From NCBI GenBank assembly GCA_902562645.1, contig CACETY010000005.1, forward strand, positions 1 through 64,000: a stretch of 64,000 nucleotides of DNA, in the 5' to 3' direction. Shown here piece after piece: positions 39,178 to 51,783 of this stretch. Source of the stretch: an uncultured Pelagibacteraceae bacterium (GTDB lineage: Bacteria > Pseudomonadota > Alphaproteobacteria > Pelagibacterales > Pelagibacteraceae). Below the pieces are notes generated by a model that saw only the letters and a program-made list of their open reading frames with translations, was not told the DNA's origin and did no database searches. Every line of letters starts with the position of its first letter. Position 1 is the first letter of the stretch. A program made the translations under genes and the position numbers.

Positions 39178-41759
39178 TAAACTAAATTATCATCTAATTT
39201 AATTGAGGAAACCACCTTTTCGTCACCAGTTAATTTAATAATTCTTACTCCTTGTGTGTTTCTTCCAGCAATTCTTATTTCCTTCACAGCAGTTCTTATC
39301 ACTCTGCCTTTATTGGTAGAAATTAATATTTGATCACCTTCAAAAACAGGGAAAGATGATGAGACATTACCGTTTCTTGGAGAATTAACTATACCAATTA
39401 TTCCCTTTCCTCCTCGATTTGTGACTCTAAAATCATAATGAGATGTTCTTTTACCATAACCATTTTCTGTAATTGATAAGATAAATTTTTCTTTAGCTAT
39501 CACTTCAGATTTTTCGTCTTTAGTTTTACTTTTACTTTTTTTAATTTCATCTTTATCAATTATAGATAACGAGACAATTGTATCTTTTTCTGAAAGATTA
39601 ATACCTCTAATACCTTTAGAAGATCTGCCCTTAAAGACTCTAAGTTTTTTAGACTCAAATCTAATACATTTACCAAATTTTGTATTTAGCATGATATCTT
39701 GATCATCCGTACATATTTTTACCCCAATAATTTTATCATCAGAGTCTAATTTCATTGCAATTTTTCCAGAAGCATTAATAGACGAAAAATCCTCTAAATT
39801 ATTCTTTCTTATTTTCCCTTTGCTAGTTGCAAATATGATATGCATATTTTTTTTATTAACATCTTCATCTGGAAAAGGCATAATCGAACTAATTGATTGA
39901 TGGTTTTTTAGGGGTAAAATATTGAAGAGAGATTTACCTTTAGATGATGCTGAGCCCTCAGGTATTTTCCAGGCTTTAACTTTATAAGCTAAACCTTCTG
40001 TAGAAAAAAATAATAACGATGTATGTGTATCCACAGATAATGTTTGAACAACTGAGTCTTCTTCTCTGGTTTTTATTCCTTTTTTTCCTTTTCCACCTCT
40101 TTTTTGCTGTTTAACTCCACTTAGGGCACCTCTTTTTATATATCCTTGAAGTGTTATTGTAATTATTACTGACTCTTTTTGTATTGTCTCTTCTATGTCA
40201 TAATTTAATACAGCATCTATAATTTTTGTTCTTCTAGGAACCGAAAATTTATCTTTAATTGTCTGAAGATCATTGCTTATTACTCTTAACAACTCATTTT
40301 TAGAATTTATAATTTTCTTATATTTAGAAATCTCAACAGCTAATTTTTTAATTTCTATCTCAATTTCATTAATACCTATAGCCGTTAATTTTTGAAGTCT
40401 AAGTTCTAATATGGAAGTTACCTGATCATTAGATAATACATACTTTCCTTTGTAATTTTTGCTATCTACTAATTTAATAAGTTTTGATGCATGGATTATT
40501 TTCCAAGTTGTTTTTAAAAGTGAATTTTTTGCCTCTTCAGGATTTTTAGAAGATCTAATTATTTTAATAACTTTATCAATGTTTTCAACGCTAACAGATA
40601 GTCCTAATAGAATATGAACTCTCTCCTCTGCCTTTTTAAGATCAAATTTAGTTCTTTTTATAACTACATCTTCTCTAAACTTTAAAAAGTTTTCTAAAAA
40701 ATCTTTTAAATTACAAGTCTTTGGTTTCTGATCAACGATTGCTAAAGAATTAAAACCGAATGATGACTCTACTGATGTATACTTGTATAATTGTCTTTTA
40801 ACAGTTTCAGGTTCAACATTTCTTCTAAGATCAATGGATACTCTAATACCTTCGCTGTTTGATTCATCTCTTATATCACTTATACCTTCAATTTTTTTAT
40901 CTCTTACCAGTTCTGCAATTCTCTCATTTAGGTTAGATTTGTTAATTTGGTAAGGTATAGATGAAACTACAAGTCTATCTTTACCATTTTTCAGATTTTC
41001 AACTGAAATTTCTCCACGAATTTTAAAAGATCCTCTTCCAGTTTTGTATCCTTGCTTAATTATATCCTTACCAATTATTAATCCTCCAGTTGGGAAATCT
41101 GGACCTGGTATATGTTTCATTAATTCATTTATTTTAATATCTTTATTTTTAATCAAGGCTAAAGTTCCATCTATAACCTCACCTAAATTATGAGGAGGTA
41201 TACTTGTCGCCATTCCAACTGCAATACCACCAGCACCATTAACTAAAAGATTTGGATATTGAGCAGGTAATACAACAGGTTCTTGCTCTGTTTCATCATA
41301 ATTGCTTTTAAAGGATACGGTATTTTTTTCTATATCATTAATTAGAAACTGTGAAACTTTTGCAAGTTTGGTTTCTGTATATCTCATTGCTGCAGGAGGA
41401 TCTCCGTCTATAGATCCAAAATTTCCTTGCCCATCTACTAAAGGCAAGCTCATTGAAAACTCTTGAACCATTCTGACAAGAGCATCATAAACAGCTTGAT
41501 CACCATGAGGATGGTATTTACCAATTACATCTCCAACAATTCTTGCAGACTTTCTAAATTGTTTTGACCAATCAAAACCACCTTTGTGCATTGCATAAAT
41601 AATTCTTCTGTGAACAGGTTTTAATCCATCTCTTATATCAGGTAGTGCCCTACTTACTATAACACTCATAGCGTAAGATAAATATGATGAACTCATCTCA
41701 TCATACATTGAGATTGGTTTTATATTATTATTTATCTTTGGAATTTCGTTTTTTTCCAT
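39177..41759 (-). CDS. gyrA: DNA gyrase subunit A
   Basis: [58 protein letters not shown]. Confidence 0.98.
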   Translation of the reverse strand: MEKNEIPKINNNIKPISMYDEMSSSYLSYAMSVIVSRALPDIRDGLKPVHRRIIYAMHKGGFDWSKQFRKSARIVGDVIGKYHPHGDQAVYDALVRMVQEFSMSLPLVDGQGNFGSIDGDPPAAMRYTETKLAKVSQFLINDIEKNTVSFKSNYDETEQEPVVLPAQYPNLLVNGAGGIAVGMATSIPPHNLGEVIDGTLALIKNKDIKINELMKHIPGPDFPTGGLIIGKDIIKQGYKTGRGSFKIRGEISVENLKNGKDRLVVSSIPYQINKSNLNERIAELVRDKKIEGISDIRDESNSEGIRVSIDLRRNVEPETVKRQLYKYTSVESSFGFNSLAIVDQKPKTCNLKDFLENFLKFREDVVIKRTKFDLKKAEERVHILLGLSVSVENIDKVIKIIRSSKNPEEAKNSLLKTTWKIIHASKLIKLVDSKNYKGKYVLSNDQVTSILELRLQKLTAIGINEIEIEIKKLAVEISKYKKIINSKNELLRVISNDLQTIKDKFSVPRRTKIIDAVLNYDIEETIQKESVIITITLQGYIKRGALSGVKQQKRGGKGKKGIKTREEDSVVQTLSVDTHTSLLFFSTEGLAYKVKAWKIPEGSASSKGKSLFNILPLKNHQSISSIMPFPDEDVNKKNMHIIFATSKGKIRKNNLEDFSSINASGKIAMKLDSDDKIIGVKICTDDQDIMLNTKFGKCIRFESKKLRVFKGRSSKGIRGINLSEKDTIVSLSIIDKDEIKKSKSKTKDEKSEVIAKEKFILSITENGYGKRTSHYDFRVTNRGGKGIIGIVNSPRNGNVSSSFPVFEGDQILISTNKGRVIRTAVKEIRIAGRNTQGVRIIKLTGDEKVVSSIKLDDNLV

Positions 41760-41764
41760 ATTAA

Positions 41765-42214
41765 TTAAAATGGAATATCGTCGTCTAAGCCACTTTGATC
41801 TGGTGCAGGACTATCATCAAAATTTTGTTTATTATCTTGTGATGCTATATTATTTTGATTACCTCCTCCTAGCATTGTTAATGATGAATTATAACCTTGG
41901 ATTAAAATTTCAGTTGAGTATTTATCTTGACCACTTTGCTCATCTTTCCATTTTCTTGTTGAAAGTTGCCCTTCAACGTACACTTGTGCACCTTTTTTTA
42001 AATACTGCTGAACAACATTTACCAAACCTTCATTAAAAACAACTATTCTGTGCCATTCAGTTTTTTCTTTTTTTTCTCCAGTATTTTTGTCTTTCCAGGA
42101 TTGACTTGTAGCAAGACTTAGTCTCGCAACACTTTTTCCGTTCACCATTTGCTTGACTTCAGGGTCTGCGCCCAAACGACCAATTAATAATACTTTATTT
42201 AAACTTCCAGCCAT
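41765..42214 (-). CDS. ssb: Single-stranded DNA-binding protein
   Basis: [17 protein letters not shown]-terminal acidic tail DDDIPF. Confidence 0.97.
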   Translation of the reverse strand: MAGSLNKVLLIGRLGADPEVKQMVNGKSVARLSLATSQSWKDKNTGEKKEKTEWHRIVVFNEGLVNVVQQYLKKGAQVYVEGQLSTRKWKDEQSGQDKYSTEILIQGYNSSLTMLGGGNQNNIASQDNKQNFDDSPAPDQSGLDDDIPF

Positions 42215-42295
42215 AATATTTTAATATTTAAGAATGTTTATTATACCACTTATTAAACTGAATATTAATTTTATTAATCTAAAGCAACAAAAATT

Positions 42296-45172
42296 ATGCT
42301 CAAAAAGATAGTTATTAAGGGTGCAAAAGAGCACAATTTAAAGAATATAACGCTTGAGATTCCAAAAGAAAAATTTGTCGTGATTACAGGTTTATCAGGA
42401 TCTGGAAAATCATCATTAGCTTTCGATACTGTATATGCTGAGGGACAAAGACGCTATGTAGAAAGCTTATCGGCGTATGCGAGACAGTTTCTTGACAAAA
42501 TGAAAAAACCAAATGTAGATTTAATAGAGGGTTTAAGCCCAGCAATTTCTATTGAGCAAAAAAATACATCTAAAAATCCAAGATCTACAGTCGCAACAGT
42601 TACTGAAATTTATGATTATATGAGAGTTCTTTATGCAAGAGCTGGTATACCCTACTCACCATTTACAGGTTTACCAATTGCTTCTCAAACAATTAGTCAA
42701 ATAGTAGATAAAATCAAAACTCTTCCAAAAAAATCTACTATTTACTTATATGCACCTGTTGTTAGAGGAAGAAAAGGAGAATATCGAAAAGATATACTTG
42801 GTTATAAAAAAAGAGGATTTAGAAAAATTAAAGTAGATAACAAATTATATGATATTGATGAGGTTCCAGAATTAAATAAAAAACTTAAACATGATATCTC
42901 TGTCTTAGTCGATAGAATAGTTCTTAATGCATCATTAGGTAATAGATTAGCAGAGAGTGTAGAAACAGCTGTAAATTTAGCTAATGGTCTTATGTTTGTA
43001 GAGTATGAAGATGAAACCCTTCCAAAAAAATTTAGAAAAATTGAAAATTTAATTTTTTCTACAAAATTTGCATGTCCAGAGAGTGGTTTTACTATCGAAG
43101 AAATAGAACCTAGATTATTTTCTTTCAACAGTCCTTATGGTGCATGCGAAGAATGCGAAGGTATAGGAGTAAAATTAAATGTAGATCCTAAATTAGTAGT
43201 GCCAGATGAAAAAAAAACTATAGCAGATGGCGCAATTGAACCTTGGTCAAAATCGTCTTCTTTATACTACGCTCAAACTTTAGCATCTATAGCAAAACAT
43301 TATGGATTTTCGTTAAATGATAGATGGTCAAAATTACCAAAAAAAATTAAAGATGTAATTCTTTTTGGATCAGACGATGAGGAAATAAAATTTTCTTATG
43401 ATGATGGATATGAAAAGTATTCACATAAAAAAACATTTGAGGGTGTAGTAAATAATCTTGAAAGAAGGTTTTTAGAAACTGATAGTGATTGGAAAAGAGA
43501 AGAAATTTCACAATATCAATCTGATACAAAATGTGAAAGATGTAATGGACACAGATTAAAAGATGAAGCTTTATGTGTAAAAATTAATGAACTTAATATT
43601 AGTGAAGTTACAGAAAAATCAATTTACGATGCAAAAGAGTGGTTTAAATCACTAGAAACCAAACTAGATAAAAGGCAATTAAAAATAGCACAACACATAC
43701 TTAAAGAAATTAACGAAAGATTAAACTTTTTGTTAAATGTTGGGCTTGATTACCTAACATTATCAAGAGAATCTGGAACATTGTCAGGAGGTGAAGCTCA
43801 AAGAATTAGATTAGCATCTCAAATAGGATCTGGATTAACTGGTGTGTTATATGTTCTTGATGAACCGTCCATAGGTTTACACCAAAAAGATAATGTAAAG
43901 TTAATTAATGCATTAAAAAGATTAAGAGATCTGGGGAATACAGTAATTGTGGTTGAACATGATACAGAGACGATGGAAAATGCTGACCATATAATTGACC
44001 TTGGACCTGAAGCTGGAAATAAGGGTGGAGAAGTAATTGCACAAGGTTCATACAAAGATATTCTTGATAATGATAAAAGTATTACAGGTAGATACTTATC
44101 AAATAAGAGCTACATACCTATCCCACGTAATAGAAGATTAGCAAAAAATGGTAGATTTTTAGAAATTAATGGTGCAAGTGGTAATAATTTAAATAACGTG
44201 AATCTTAAAATTCCATTAGGAAGTTTCACATGTGTTACTGGTGTATCTGGTAGTGGTAAATCTACTTTAATACTTCAAACACTTTACAATGCTTTAAACC
44301 TTACTTTAAATAATAATAAATCAAGAAAAATACCTAAACCATTTAGAGGTTTTAAAGGAATTGAATTAGTAGACAAAATTATTGATATTGATCAATCACC
44401 AATTGGAAGAACTCCAAGATCAAATCCTGCAACTTACACCGGTGCTTTTGGTCCGATTAGGGATTGGTTTACTAATTTGCCAGAGGCAAAAAGTAGAGGT
44501 TATAAGCCTGGAAGATTTTCTTTTAATGTTAAAGGTGGACGTTGTGAAGCTTGTGAAGGTGACGGGGTAATAACTTACGAAATGCATTTTTTACCAGATG
44601 TTTATATAACTTGTGACGAATGCAAAGGAACTAGATACAATAGAGAAACACTAGAAATTAAATTTAAAGATAAGAGTATTGCAGATGTTTTGAATATGAC
44701 AGTGGATGAAGGTTGTGAATATTTTGAAAATATTTCTAATATAAAGACAAAATTACTTACACTTAAGAAAGTTGGTTTAGGGTATATAAAAATTGGTCAA
44801 CAAGCTACTACGCTATCAGGTGGTGAAGCTCAAAGGATAAAGTTAGCAAAAGAGTTATCTAAAAGATCAACTGGAAGAACAATATATATATTAGATGAAC
44901 CGACAACAGGACTGCATCAACATGATATTAAAAAATTATTAGAAATTTTACATACGTTTGTTGCAACAGGAAATACTGTAGTTGTAATAGAACATAATTT
45001 AGATGTTATAAAAACTGCTGATTATATAGTCGATATGGGTCCAGATGGTGGTGTAAAAGGAGGAAATATCATAGCTGAAGGTAAACCTGAGGAAATAATT
45101 AATGTTAAAGATAGTTATACAGGTAAATTTTTAAAACCAATGTTGGACAATAAGTTCAAAAAAACTGCTTAA
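42296..45172 (+). CDS. uvrA: Excinuclease ABC subunit A
   Basis: [49 protein letters not shown] twice; zinc-finger CxxC. Confidence 0.98.
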   Translation: MLKKIVIKGAKEHNLKNITLEIPKEKFVVITGLSGSGKSSLAFDTVYAEGQRRYVESLSAYARQFLDKMKKPNVDLIEGLSPAISIEQKNTSKNPRSTVATVTEIYDYMRVLYARAGIPYSPFTGLPIASQTISQIVDKIKTLPKKSTIYLYAPVVRGRKGEYRKDILGYKKRGFRKIKVDNKLYDIDEVPELNKKLKHDISVLVDRIVLNASLGNRLAESVETAVNLANGLMFVEYEDETLPKKFRKIENLIFSTKFACPESGFTIEEIEPRLFSFNSPYGACEECEGIGVKLNVDPKLVVPDEKKTIADGAIEPWSKSSSLYYAQTLASIAKHYGFSLNDRWSKLPKKIKDVILFGSDDEEIKFSYDDGYEKYSHKKTFEGVVNNLERRFLETDSDWKREEISQYQSDTKCERCNGHRLKDEALCVKINELNISEVTEKSIYDAKEWFKSLETKLDKRQLKIAQHILKEINERLNFLLNVGLDYLTLSRESGTLSGGEAQRIRLASQIGSGLTGVLYVLDEPSIGLHQKDNVKLINALKRLRDLGNTVIVVEHDTETMENADHIIDLGPEAGNKGGEVIAQGSYKDILDNDKSITGRYLSNKSYIPIPRNRRLAKNGRFLEINGASGNNLNNVNLKIPLGSFTCVTGVSGSGKSTLILQTLYNALNLTLNNNKSRKIPKPFRGFKGIELVDKIIDIDQSPIGRTPRSNPATYTGAFGPIRDWFTNLPEAKSRGYKPGRFSFNVKGGRCEACEGDGVITYEMHFLPDVYITCDECKGTRYNRETLEIKFKDKSIADVLNMTVDEGCEYFENISNIKTKLLTLKKVGLGYIKIGQQATTLSGGEAQRIKLAKELSKRSTGRTIYILDEPTTGLHQHDIKKLLEILHTFVATGNTVVVIEHNLDVIKTADYIVDMGPDGGVKGGNIIAEGKPEEIINVKDSYTGKFLKPMLDNKFKKTA

Positions 45173-45206
45173 ATTTCAATTAAAAATGTTATAAATTATA
45201 GATATT

Positions 45207-45809
45207 ATGACTTCGATTCTTCAATCATTATCAAAAACAGTTCATATCTCTTTGGCATTATCAATTTTACTATTTTTAGGTTTATACTTTGGAAATGGTG
45301 GCTTTGATATCGACATAGTTTTTTGGAGTTGGTTATTTAGATATATACATGTCATTGTTGCAATTATGTGGATCGGTTTACTCTGGTATTTTAATTTTGT
45401 TCAAATACCAAATATGGCAAAAATACCTGATGAGCAAAAACCAGCAATTGGAAAAGTTATAGCTCCTGCAGCTCTATTTTGGTTTAGATGGGCAGCTTTA
45501 GTTACAGTCATATCAGGACTTATCTTAGCTTATTTAAACGGTTATGTTCATCAAGCTATGACCTTAGGAATTGGATCAGGTGGAGGAAAAGCAACTGCCA
45601 TAGGAATAGGTATGTGGTTAGGAATTATAATGGCATTTAATGTATGGTTTGTAATATGGCCAAATCAGAAAAAAGCTTTAGGAATTGTTGAGGTTGAAGC
45701 TGATGTTAAAGCTAAATCTGCAAAAACTGCGATGCTATTTTCTAGAACAAATACACTTCTATCTTTGCCAATGCTTCTGACGATGGTAATAGCTCAAAAC
45801 CTATATTAA
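45207..45809 (+). CDS. Urate hydroxylase PuuD-like membrane protein
   Basis: WLFRYIHVIVAIMWIGLLWYFNFVQIPNM; GIGMWLGIIMAFNVWFVIWPNQKKALG. Confidence 0.75.
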   Translation: MTSILQSLSKTVHISLALSILLFLGLYFGNGGFDIDIVFWSWLFRYIHVIVAIMWIGLLWYFNFVQIPNMAKIPDEQKPAIGKVIAPAALFWFRWAALVTVISGLILAYLNGYVHQAMTLGIGSGGGKATAIGIGMWLGIIMAFNVWFVIWPNQKKALGIVEVEADVKAKSAKTAMLFSRTNTLLSLPMLLTMVIAQNLY

Positions 45810-46699
45810 TCTTTTTCTTCTTTAACTATTGTTCTTTGGCTGACATTCAGTGCTACTAAAATAGGATTTGCGATATATATTGAGGAGTAAGTTCCAAAAA
45901 TAACTCCTAATATCATTGCTAAAGAAAAACCTTTTAATATTTCACCGCCAAATAAGTAAATTGATAAAAGAGCTAATAACGTAGTTACAGATGTAATTAT
46001 CGTTCTAGACAAAGTTTCATTAATTGAAATATTAGTTAAGTCAAAAATTTTTATATCAGAATACTTTCTTAAATTTTCTCTCACTCTATCGAATATAACA
46101 ACGGTATCGTTCATAGAGTAACCAACAATAGTTAAAACAGCTGCAACGATAGAAAGGTTTATTTCAAGTGAGAAAATAGAAAATATACCTAATGTAATAA
46201 TAACATCATGAAATATAGCTAAAATAGCTCCTAAGCTAAACTGCCATTCAAATCTTATCCAAATATATAATAGCATCGCCGCTAGCGATAAACTTATAGC
46301 AATAATTCCTGATTTTAAGAGTTCTGAGCTTACTTTAGGACCAACATTTTCTACTCTTCTAAAATCGACATCACCAATAGAACTAGATAATTTATTTTGA
46401 ATATTTTTAATAAATTCAGGATCATTTGAATTTTGCTTTTCAAATTTAACAATAAAGTCTGTTTCATTGCCAAATTTTTTGACTGATACATCCCCTAAAT
46501 TCATTTGATTAAAGCTATCTCTAATAAGACTAATATTATTGGTTTTATCTGTAGTTCTTAATTCAATTAAAGTACCACCTTTGAAATCAACACCATAATT
46601 TAAACCTTTAAAAATTAAAAATGCTAATGAAATTACTATAAGGACAAGTGATAATATATTAAATTTTCTATAAAACTTATTAAAAGAAATGTCTCTCAT
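45806..46699 (-). CDS. secF: Protein translocase subunit SecF
   Basis: GVDFKGGTLIEL; VGYSMNDTVVIFDRVRENL. Confidence 0.96.
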   Translation of the reverse strand: MRDISFNKFYRKFNILSLVLIVISLAFLIFKGLNYGVDFKGGTLIELRTTDKTNNISLIRDSFNQMNLGDVSVKKFGNETDFIVKFEKQNSNDPEFIKNIQNKLSSSIGDVDFRRVENVGPKVSSELLKSGIIAISLSLAAMLLYIWIRFEWQFSLGAILAIFHDVIITLGIFSIFSLEINLSIVAAVLTIVGYSMNDTVVIFDRVRENLRKYSDIKIFDLTNISINETLSRTIITSVTTLLALLSIYLFGGEILKGFSLAMILGVIFGTYSSIYIANPILVALNVSQRTIVKEEKD

Positions 46700-46700
46700 T

Positions 46701-48254
46701 TTAAAGTAGTTGCTCCTTATCTTTATTCTTGACTACATACAAAGAAGTTAACAATCTTGCTATGAAATAAACTGAAAACAAAGTAGTTAAAATACCAACA
46801 CCTAAAGTTACAGAAAAACCTTTTACAGGTCCTGATCCCATAAAAAATAAAATGAACGCTGCAATTAGTGTTGTAATATTTGCATCTAAAATAGTTGTTC
46901 TTGATTTTGTATATCCTGCATCAAAGGCAATTATTGGATTTTTTTCATTTTTGGTCTCTTCTTTGATACGTTCAAAAATCAAAACATTTGCGTCAACAGC
47001 CATACCAACAGTTAATATGATGCCTGCAATACCTGGTAATGTTAATGTTGCTTCAAATAAAGTTAGAATACCAATTAATAAGAAAAGATTTGAAACAAGT
47101 GCTAAATTAGCGATTAATCCAAATGCTCTATACTTATAAATCATAAATAAAATAACTAACAAGAAACCAATAAATAAAGATAAAATACCAGCATCTATTG
47201 AGTCTTGACCCAAGTCTGGTCCAACAGTTCTCTCTTCAATAATATTTAAAGGTGCTGGCAAGGCTCCAGATCTGAGCAATAAAGCAAGATCTGTTGCAGA
47301 TTGAAAAGTAAAGTCACCTGAGATTTGTCCAGATCCACCAATTATGGGTTCTCTAACCGTAGGAGCACTAATTATTTTACCATCTAAAACTATTGCCAAT
47401 TGTTTGCCAACGCCAGTGCTCGTTGCTTTGCCAAATTTTTTGGCACCTACTCTATCTAAACTAAATGAAACTACTGTTTCATTTGTTTGAGAGTTCATAG
47501 ATGGCTTTGCATCAACTAAATTATCACCGCTTAAAATTATTCTTTTACTTACAATTGCATCTCTGGAACCATCCTCAAAAGATAGTTTTTCTGTTCCAAA
47601 CGACTCTTCATTATTTTGTGAAATAAATTGAAATGTAAGATTTGCTGTTTTTCCAAGTAAAGATTTAATTCTATTTGGATCATCTAAACCAGGTAATTCA
47701 ACTAATATTCTATCATTTCCTCTTTTTAGGATATTAGGCTCATTTGTTCCAACTTCATCAACTCTTCTTCTTACAATTTCAATAGCCTGATCTAGTGAAG
47801 AATTTTTTAATAAGACTAAACCATATCTAGAGTAATTTAATGAAAAAAGATTTCCATCTTCTCTAACATCGAACTCATGTGATTTGTAAGTTGGATAATA
47901 AGTATTAACATCACTTTCATTGTCATTTAAAATATTTTTTACATTTTCAAAATCTTTATCTGTTGTCTCAAATAAAATTGTGTCACCTTTAAGTGAAAAA
48001 TTTTTTAGAGTTATTTCTTTTTCTTTAAAATATCTTTTTAATTCAATTATTTTTGCCTGTAGTTTTTGAGTAATTACTGGTCGATTATCTATTTCAAGAA
48101 GTAAATAAGATCCACCTTGCAAATCTAAACCTAAATTTATATTTTTGGAAAAAAATTTATCATCAAATTTAACAAAATTTGAAAAAGCGAAATAAGAAAA
48201 AATAACTGTAAAAACAATTACTGAAATTATTCGTAATTTTGAAAAGTATAACAC
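46701..48254 (-). CDS. secD: Protein translocase subunit SecD
   Basis: NLGLDLQGGSYLLLEID; AVDANVLIFERIKEE. Confidence 0.97.
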   Translation of the reverse strand: MLYFSKLRIISVIVFTVIFSYFAFSNFVKFDDKFFSKNINLGLDLQGGSYLLLEIDNRPVITQKLQAKIIELKRYFKEKEITLKNFSLKGDTILFETTDKDFENVKNILNDNESDVNTYYPTYKSHEFDVREDGNLFSLNYSRYGLVLLKNSSLDQAIEIVRRRVDEVGTNEPNILKRGNDRILVELPGLDDPNRIKSLLGKTANLTFQFISQNNEESFGTEKLSFEDGSRDAIVSKRIILSGDNLVDAKPSMNSQTNETVVSFSLDRVGAKKFGKATSTGVGKQLAIVLDGKIISAPTVREPIIGGSGQISGDFTFQSATDLALLLRSGALPAPLNIIEERTVGPDLGQDSIDAGILSLFIGFLLVILFMIYKYRAFGLIANLALVSNLFLLIGILTLFEATLTLPGIAGIILTVGMAVDANVLIFERIKEETKNEKNPIIAFDAGYTKSRTTILDANITTLIAAFILFFMGSGPVKGFSVTLGVGILTTLFSVYFIARLLTSLYVVKNKDKEQLL

Positions 48255-48266
48255 TTTTTTACAATG

Positions 48267-48551
48267 TTATTTTTTTGGTTCTGTAGAGCTTACTAAACCT
48301 TGAATTCCAGTTGCTCTGACAACTTCGACATTCACATTATCAGAAATTTGAACCTCAACTTTTTCGTTATCAATTATTCTTTCAACAGTGCCAACTATTC
48401 CTCCAGAGGTGATGACTTTATCTCCTCTTTTAAGGGCTTCAACCATAGCTTTGTGATCTTTTACTTTTTTCTGTTGAGGTCTAATAAGAAAAAAATAGAA
48501 AATAACAAAAATTAAAACTAAGGGTATAAATTGTCCAATTCCAGCATCCAT
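48267..48551 (-). CDS. yajC: Preprotein translocase subunit YajC
   Basis: FLIRPQQKKVKDHKAMVEALKRGDKVITSGGIVG. Confidence 0.95.
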   Translation of the reverse strand: MDAGIGQFIPLVLIFVIFYFFLIRPQQKKVKDHKAMVEALKRGDKVITSGGIVGTVERIIDNEKVEVQISDNVNVEVVRATGIQGLVSSTEPKK

Positions 48552-48606
48552 AACGTATCCTATTAAGTTAAGGCTATTTATCCTATCTATTATTCAAACT
48601 CAACTC

Positions 48607-49866
48607 TTAATTGATAGAAATTTTATCTATATTTGGCATATATGGCTTAAGAACTTCAGGTATCAAAATAGATCCATCTTCTGTTTGATAATTTTCCATA
48701 ATAGCAATCATAGTTCTGCCAACTGCTAATCCACTGCCATTAAGTGTGCCAACAAATTCTTTTGAATTGTTTTGTCCTTTATATCTAGCTTTCATTCTCC
48801 TTGCCTGGAAAGAACCACAAGATGAACAGCTTGAAATCTCTCTATACTTATTTTCAGATGGTAGCCACACTTCAATGTCATACGTTTTTTCTGCACTAAA
48901 ACCCATATCACCAGTACATAAAATAATTTTTCTGTAAGGTAGTTTTAACTCATCCAATATCATTGTAGCAGAGTTTGACATCCTTTCTAATTCTTCTGAA
49001 CATTTATCATTTTCAACAATACTTACTAATTCCACCTTATAAAATTGATGTTGTCTAATCATGCCTTTGGTATCTTTACCATAACTACCCGCTTCTTTTC
49101 TAAAACAAGGTGTGGATGCGACTACTCTAATTGGTAATTCATTTTTTTCTAAAATTTGATTTTTTACAATATTTGTCAAAATTACTTCAGCGGTTGGTAT
49201 TAAAAACTTTCTTCCATCACCTTCGTCTAATTTAATTTCAAACTGATCATTTTCAAATTTTGGTAACTGTCCAGTGCCAAACATTGTTTCAGCGCTTGCA
49301 ATTAATGGAGGTGATATTTCTGTATAACCATTTTTTTGAGTATGTGTATCAATCATAAAATTTGATATTGCTCTTTCTAATTGAGCTAATTCTTTTTTAA
49401 CAAATACAAATCTAGAACCAGTTGTTTTTGTTGCTAAGTCAAAATCAAGCATATTTAATTTATCTCCTAGTTCATAATGAGATTTAGGCTTAAAATTAAA
49501 TTCTTTTATTTCACCTTTTTTCTCAATTTCTTTATTAGAATTTTCATCTTGTCCTACTGGAACATCACTCAATGGTATATTAGGTATAGAAGATAAAATA
49601 TCTGTAATCTCACTCTGCAATTTTATTTGATTTTTGTTAATTTCTTCAATTTTTAAAGAAAGCTCTTTTGATTTTTCAAATAAACTCTGGTCTTTGGATT
49701 TTGAAATAGACTTTTTTTCCATTTCAAATTTTTCTTTTTCTTGAATAAGTTTTCTATTCTCCTCATCTAAACTTATTATATTGTCAAGGCTTATATCAAT
49801 ATTTCTATTTTTAAGTTTATCCTTAAAATTTTCAAAGTCTTTTCTAATATCTTTAATATTGTGCAT
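48607..49866 (-). CDS. serS: Seryl-tRNA synthetase
   Basis: CFRKEAGSYGKDTKGMIRQHQFYKVELV; NGSGLAVGRTMIAIMEN; start set at MHNIKDIRK rather than ORF-track start. Confidence 0.96.
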   Translation of the reverse strand: MHNIKDIRKDFENFKDKLKNRNIDISLDNIISLDEENRKLIQEKEKFEMEKKSISKSKDQSLFEKSKELSLKIEEINKNQIKLQSEITDILSSIPNIPLSDVPVGQDENSNKEIEKKGEIKEFNFKPKSHYELGDKLNMLDFDLATKTTGSRFVFVKKELAQLERAISNFMIDTHTQKNGYTEISPPLIASAETMFGTGQLPKFENDQFEIKLDEGDGRKFLIPTAEVILTNIVKNQILEKNELPIRVVASTPCFRKEAGSYGKDTKGMIRQHQFYKVELVSIVENDKCSEELERMSNSATMILDELKLPYRKIILCTGDMGFSAEKTYDIEVWLPSENKYREISSCSSCGSFQARRMKARYKGQNNSKEFVGTLNGSGLAVGRTMIAIMENYQTEDGSILIPEVLKPYMPNIDKISIN

Positions 49867-50623
49867 TTCGTTCTGCTGCTTTCTTTTCAATTATTCCTAC
49901 TGATATTATTGATAATTCATATAAAATTAATAAGGGTATACCTAATCCAATTTGTGTGATTGGATCTGGTGGCGTTAAAATAGCTGCTGCTGCGAATATG
50001 ATTACAACAACATATTTTCTTCTCTCTTTTAAAAATATTGAATTCACAACTCCAATTCTAGCTAATAAGCTTAATACTACTGGTAATTGAAAACTTAATC
50101 CAAATGCAAAAATAAGCTTCATTACTAATGATAAATACTCGTTTACTTTAGCTTCTAATTGAATTGGTAAATTTGTGGCTGCCCCTAAACTCTCGAAGGA
50201 TAAAAAAAACTTTATAGCCAAAGGCATTATTAGATAATAAACCAACATCCCACCAAGTAAAAATAGAATTGGAGTTATTACTAAATAAGGCATTATCGCT
50301 TTCTTTTCATGATTATAAAGTCCGGGTGCTATAAATTTCCAAACTTGTATTAGAATAAATGGACTTGTGACAAAAAAAGCAGCAAAAAATGAAACCTTTA
50401 AGTATGTTAGAAATGTTTCTTGAAGAGCGGTAAATATTAATCTTCTATTCGTGTCGTCATCTTTTACTGCATTTGCATACGGTTCTACTAAAAATCCATA
50501 AATGTACTCAGAAAAATAATAACAAATTACAAATAGAATAGCTAAAAATATAAATGAGTTTATTAATCTTTTTCTTAACTCTGTTAAATGACTTATCAAA
50601 CTTCCCTCTTTATCTTTGCTCAT
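49853..50623 (-). CDS. tatC: Twin-arginine translocase subunit TatC
   Basis: LISHLTELRKRLI; FAFGLSFQLPVVL; TPPDPITQIGLGIPLLILYELS. Confidence 0.96.
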   Translation of the reverse strand: MSKDKEGSLISHLTELRKRLINSFIFLAILFVICYYFSEYIYGFLVEPYANAVKDDDTNRRLIFTALQETFLTYLKVSFFAAFFVTSPFILIQVWKFIAPGLYNHEKKAIMPYLVITPILFLLGGMLVYYLIMPLAIKFFLSFESLGAATNLPIQLEAKVNEYLSLVMKLIFAFGLSFQLPVVLSLLARIGVVNSIFLKERRKYVVVIIFAAAAILTPPDPITQIGLGIPLLILYELSIISVGIIEKKAAERNAQY

Positions 50624-50849
50624 CTTTTTTTTTCTCTTGATTTTCTGATTTAGGTTTATCGTCTATATCAGTATTTAAAGTTTCATTTGTTAAATCACTA
50701 ACTTGTCCTTGAACATCACGAACATATCTTTTGGCAGAACCAATCCATGAACCAATTTTTTTTAACATATAAGGAAAATCTTTAGGACCTACTACAATAA
50801 TTGCTATTGAAACTATGATTAATATTTCTAGCCAGCCAATTGACGGCAT
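50610..50849 (-). CDS. tatB: Twin-arginine translocase subunit TatB
   Basis: IGWLEILIIVSIAIIVVGPKDFPYMLKKIG. Confidence 0.9.
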   Translation of the reverse strand: MPSIGWLEILIIVSIAIIVVGPKDFPYMLKKIGSWIGSAKRYVRDVQGQVSDLTNETLNTDIDDKPKSENQEKKKDEQR

Positions 50850-50852
50850 TTG

Positions 50853-51050
50853 TTATTCTTTTTTATTTGAGTCTTGATTTTCTGAAATATTTTTAGTTTG
50901 GTCTTCATCAGCAACATCTGTAGCCATACCTTTTTTAAAACTTTTAATCCCTTTAGCAACATCACCCATTAAACTAGAGATTTTTCCTCTACCAAAAAGT
51001 AAAACTACTAAAATTACTACAATTGCTATTTGCCAAAAACCTATACTCAT
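50853..51050 (-). CDS. tatA: Twin-arginine translocase subunit TatA
   Basis: [40 protein letters not shown]. Confidence 0.95.
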   Translation of the reverse strand: MSIGFWQIAIVVILVVLLFGRGKISSLMGDVAKGIKSFKKGMATDVADEDQTKNISENQDSNKKE

Positions 51051-51093
51051 AAATTATTTATAACCTTATTATTGATTTATTAAAAGTGATTTT

Positions 51094-51783
51094 TTAGGTT
51101 TCGTCAGATTTGAGGGTACTGCTTAACATTTCATCAATATCAGAATAAATATTTTCCCTCTTATCGACTTGTTTTTCTTTAAAAAATTTGCCTGTTCCAA
51201 ATATTGATGCATCTACACTTGATGTATCAATCAATCCTGCTGAACCTAATTCATTCACGGTTGGTAAATCTGACAATTTTTGCAGATTAAAATGACTTAA
51301 AAATTCATCTGTGGTTCCATATTGTATTGGTTTACCGGGAACATTTTTTCTACCTTCATGTTTCACCCAATTTAACTCCATTAAAATTTCTAAAGTATTA
51401 GTTCCAAAAGCTACACCTCTTATCTCTTCAATTTCAGACCTTGTAACAGGTTGATGATAGACAATAATAGCAAGAGTTTCGATTGCAGCTTTAGATAATT
51501 TTTTTTCCACAGTTTTTTGTTCTGACATTAAAGAAGATAAATTAACTGCAGTTCTAAATGACCATTTATTAGATATACAAATCAAATTAATTCCTCTATT
51601 TGAGTAGAAATCTCTTAACTTTTCCAGTGATTGCTGAATATCTGTTTGTTTAGATAATTTAGATTCTATTGTTTCAACTGAAAGAGGTTCCGCAGCAGCA
51701 AATACAATAGCCTCAATTTCTCTTTCTAAATCGGTGAGTTTGGTTGGAAAACTTACAATATTATTTTTTTTAATTTTGTTCAT
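51094..51783 (-). CDS. scpB: Segregation and condensation protein B
   Basis: EIEAIVFAAAEPLSVE; ALETLAIIVYHQPVTRSEIEEIRGV-like; GKPIQYGTTDEFL. Confidence 0.95.
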   Translation of the reverse strand: MNKIKKNNIVSFPTKLTDLEREIEAIVFAAAEPLSVETIESKLSKQTDIQQSLEKLRDFYSNRGINLICISNKWSFRTAVNLSSLMSEQKTVEKKLSKAAIETLAIIVYHQPVTRSEIEEIRGVAFGTNTLEILMELNWVKHEGRKNVPGKPIQYGTTDEFLSHFNLQKLSDLPTVNELGSAGLIDTSSVDASIFGTGKFFKEKQVDKRENIYSDIDEMLSSTLKSDET